From Nitrososphaerota archaeon (lineage in GTDB: Archaea; Thermoproteota; Nitrososphaeria; Nitrososphaerales; JACPRH01), in contig JARPAQ010000029.1 in NCBI GenBank assembly GCA_029460375.1, forward strand, positions 1 to 5,513: 5,513 nt of DNA, in the 5' to 3' direction. Positions 5,399-5,513 of the stretch are shown here, piece by piece. The position numbers and the translations under genes were made by a program. Positions within the stretch are counted from its first letter, which is position 1, and every line of letters begins with the position of its first letter. The notes beneath the pieces are model-generated. The model was not told the origin of the DNA and made no database searches. It saw nothing but the letters and a program-made list of their open reading frames with translations.

Positions 5399-5513
5399 TT
5401 GGAGTCGTTGCTACAGTACCTGATAGTCTCTGTCGCTCTTTTCGCGATAGGGGTTTATGGGCTGATAGCTAAGCGGAACGCCCTTAGACTGCTCTTCTCG
5501 ATAGAGATAATCG
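5399..5513 (+). CDS. nuoK: complex I subunit K (NuoK/ND4L-like), cut by the right edge
   Basis: Only the first 38 codons are visible. They encode the first helix (about 7-24) and the start of the second, with the family pattern LFAIGVYGL (14-22), KRNALRLLFSIE (25-36). Glu36 falls exactly at the number of the essential second-helix Glu36 of E. coli NuoK, which supports the TTG at 5399 as the start. Family length is about 100 residues, so roughly 60 are missing. It starts four bases after the nuoJ stop, as the eighth gene of the operon. NuoL, M and N genes would be expected next but are not in view. Confidence 0.9.
   Translation, partial: MESLLQYLIVSVALFAIGVYGLIAKRNALRLLFSIEII

Overview
The window holds most of an archaeal-type respiratory complex I operon (nuoA-B-C-D-H-I-J-K, plus strand) and, divergent from it at the left edge, a partial flavoprotein gene of the geranylgeranyl-reductase type. 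Archaeal origin is supported by a TATA-like box placed so that the first operon gene would be leaderless, GGTG(A)-type ribosome binding sites, frequent TTG starts, separate nuoC and nuoD genes, and nuoD followed directly by nuoH with no nuoE/F/G between them. NuoD has a GPQHPGSGH-type N-terminus, which I associate with TACK-group archaea (Thaumarchaeota/Aigarchaeota/Bathyarchaeota-like). That placement is an inference from memory, not a search result.

Layout: positions 1-582 (minus strand) are the first 194 codons of an FAD-dependent oxidoreductase that runs off the left edge. Positions 583-752 are a divergent AT-rich promoter region. From 753 eight genes follow, separated by 1-16 bases or overlapping by 7-8: nuoA 753-1112, nuoB 1106-1609, nuoC 1613-2113, nuoD 2122-3207, nuoH 3209-4390, nuoI 4407-4910, nuoJ 4903-5394, and nuoK from 5399, cut by the right edge after 38 codons. 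There is no other gene-free stretch over 20 bases.

How they work together: NuoB, C, D and I form the peripheral connecting module, with Fe-S clusters N2 (NuoB) and N6a/N6b (NuoI) and the quinone site between NuoB and NuoD. NuoH, A, J and K form the membrane part nearest that site. The antiporter-like pump subunits (NuoL/M/N) are expected to the right but are not visible. With no NADH-dehydrogenase module inside the gene block, the likely electron donor is ferredoxin or another reduced carrier, not NADH.

Nothing here is a wholly new system. The points worth a second look are: substitutions at positions normally conserved along the quinone site and proton path (NuoA Glu to Met, NuoH Glu to Val, NuoD quinone-site His and Tyr), an N-terminal membrane extension on NuoH, the high use of TTG starts (five of nine genes), and a divergent isoprenoid-reductase-like gene that could act on lipids or on the quinone tail.
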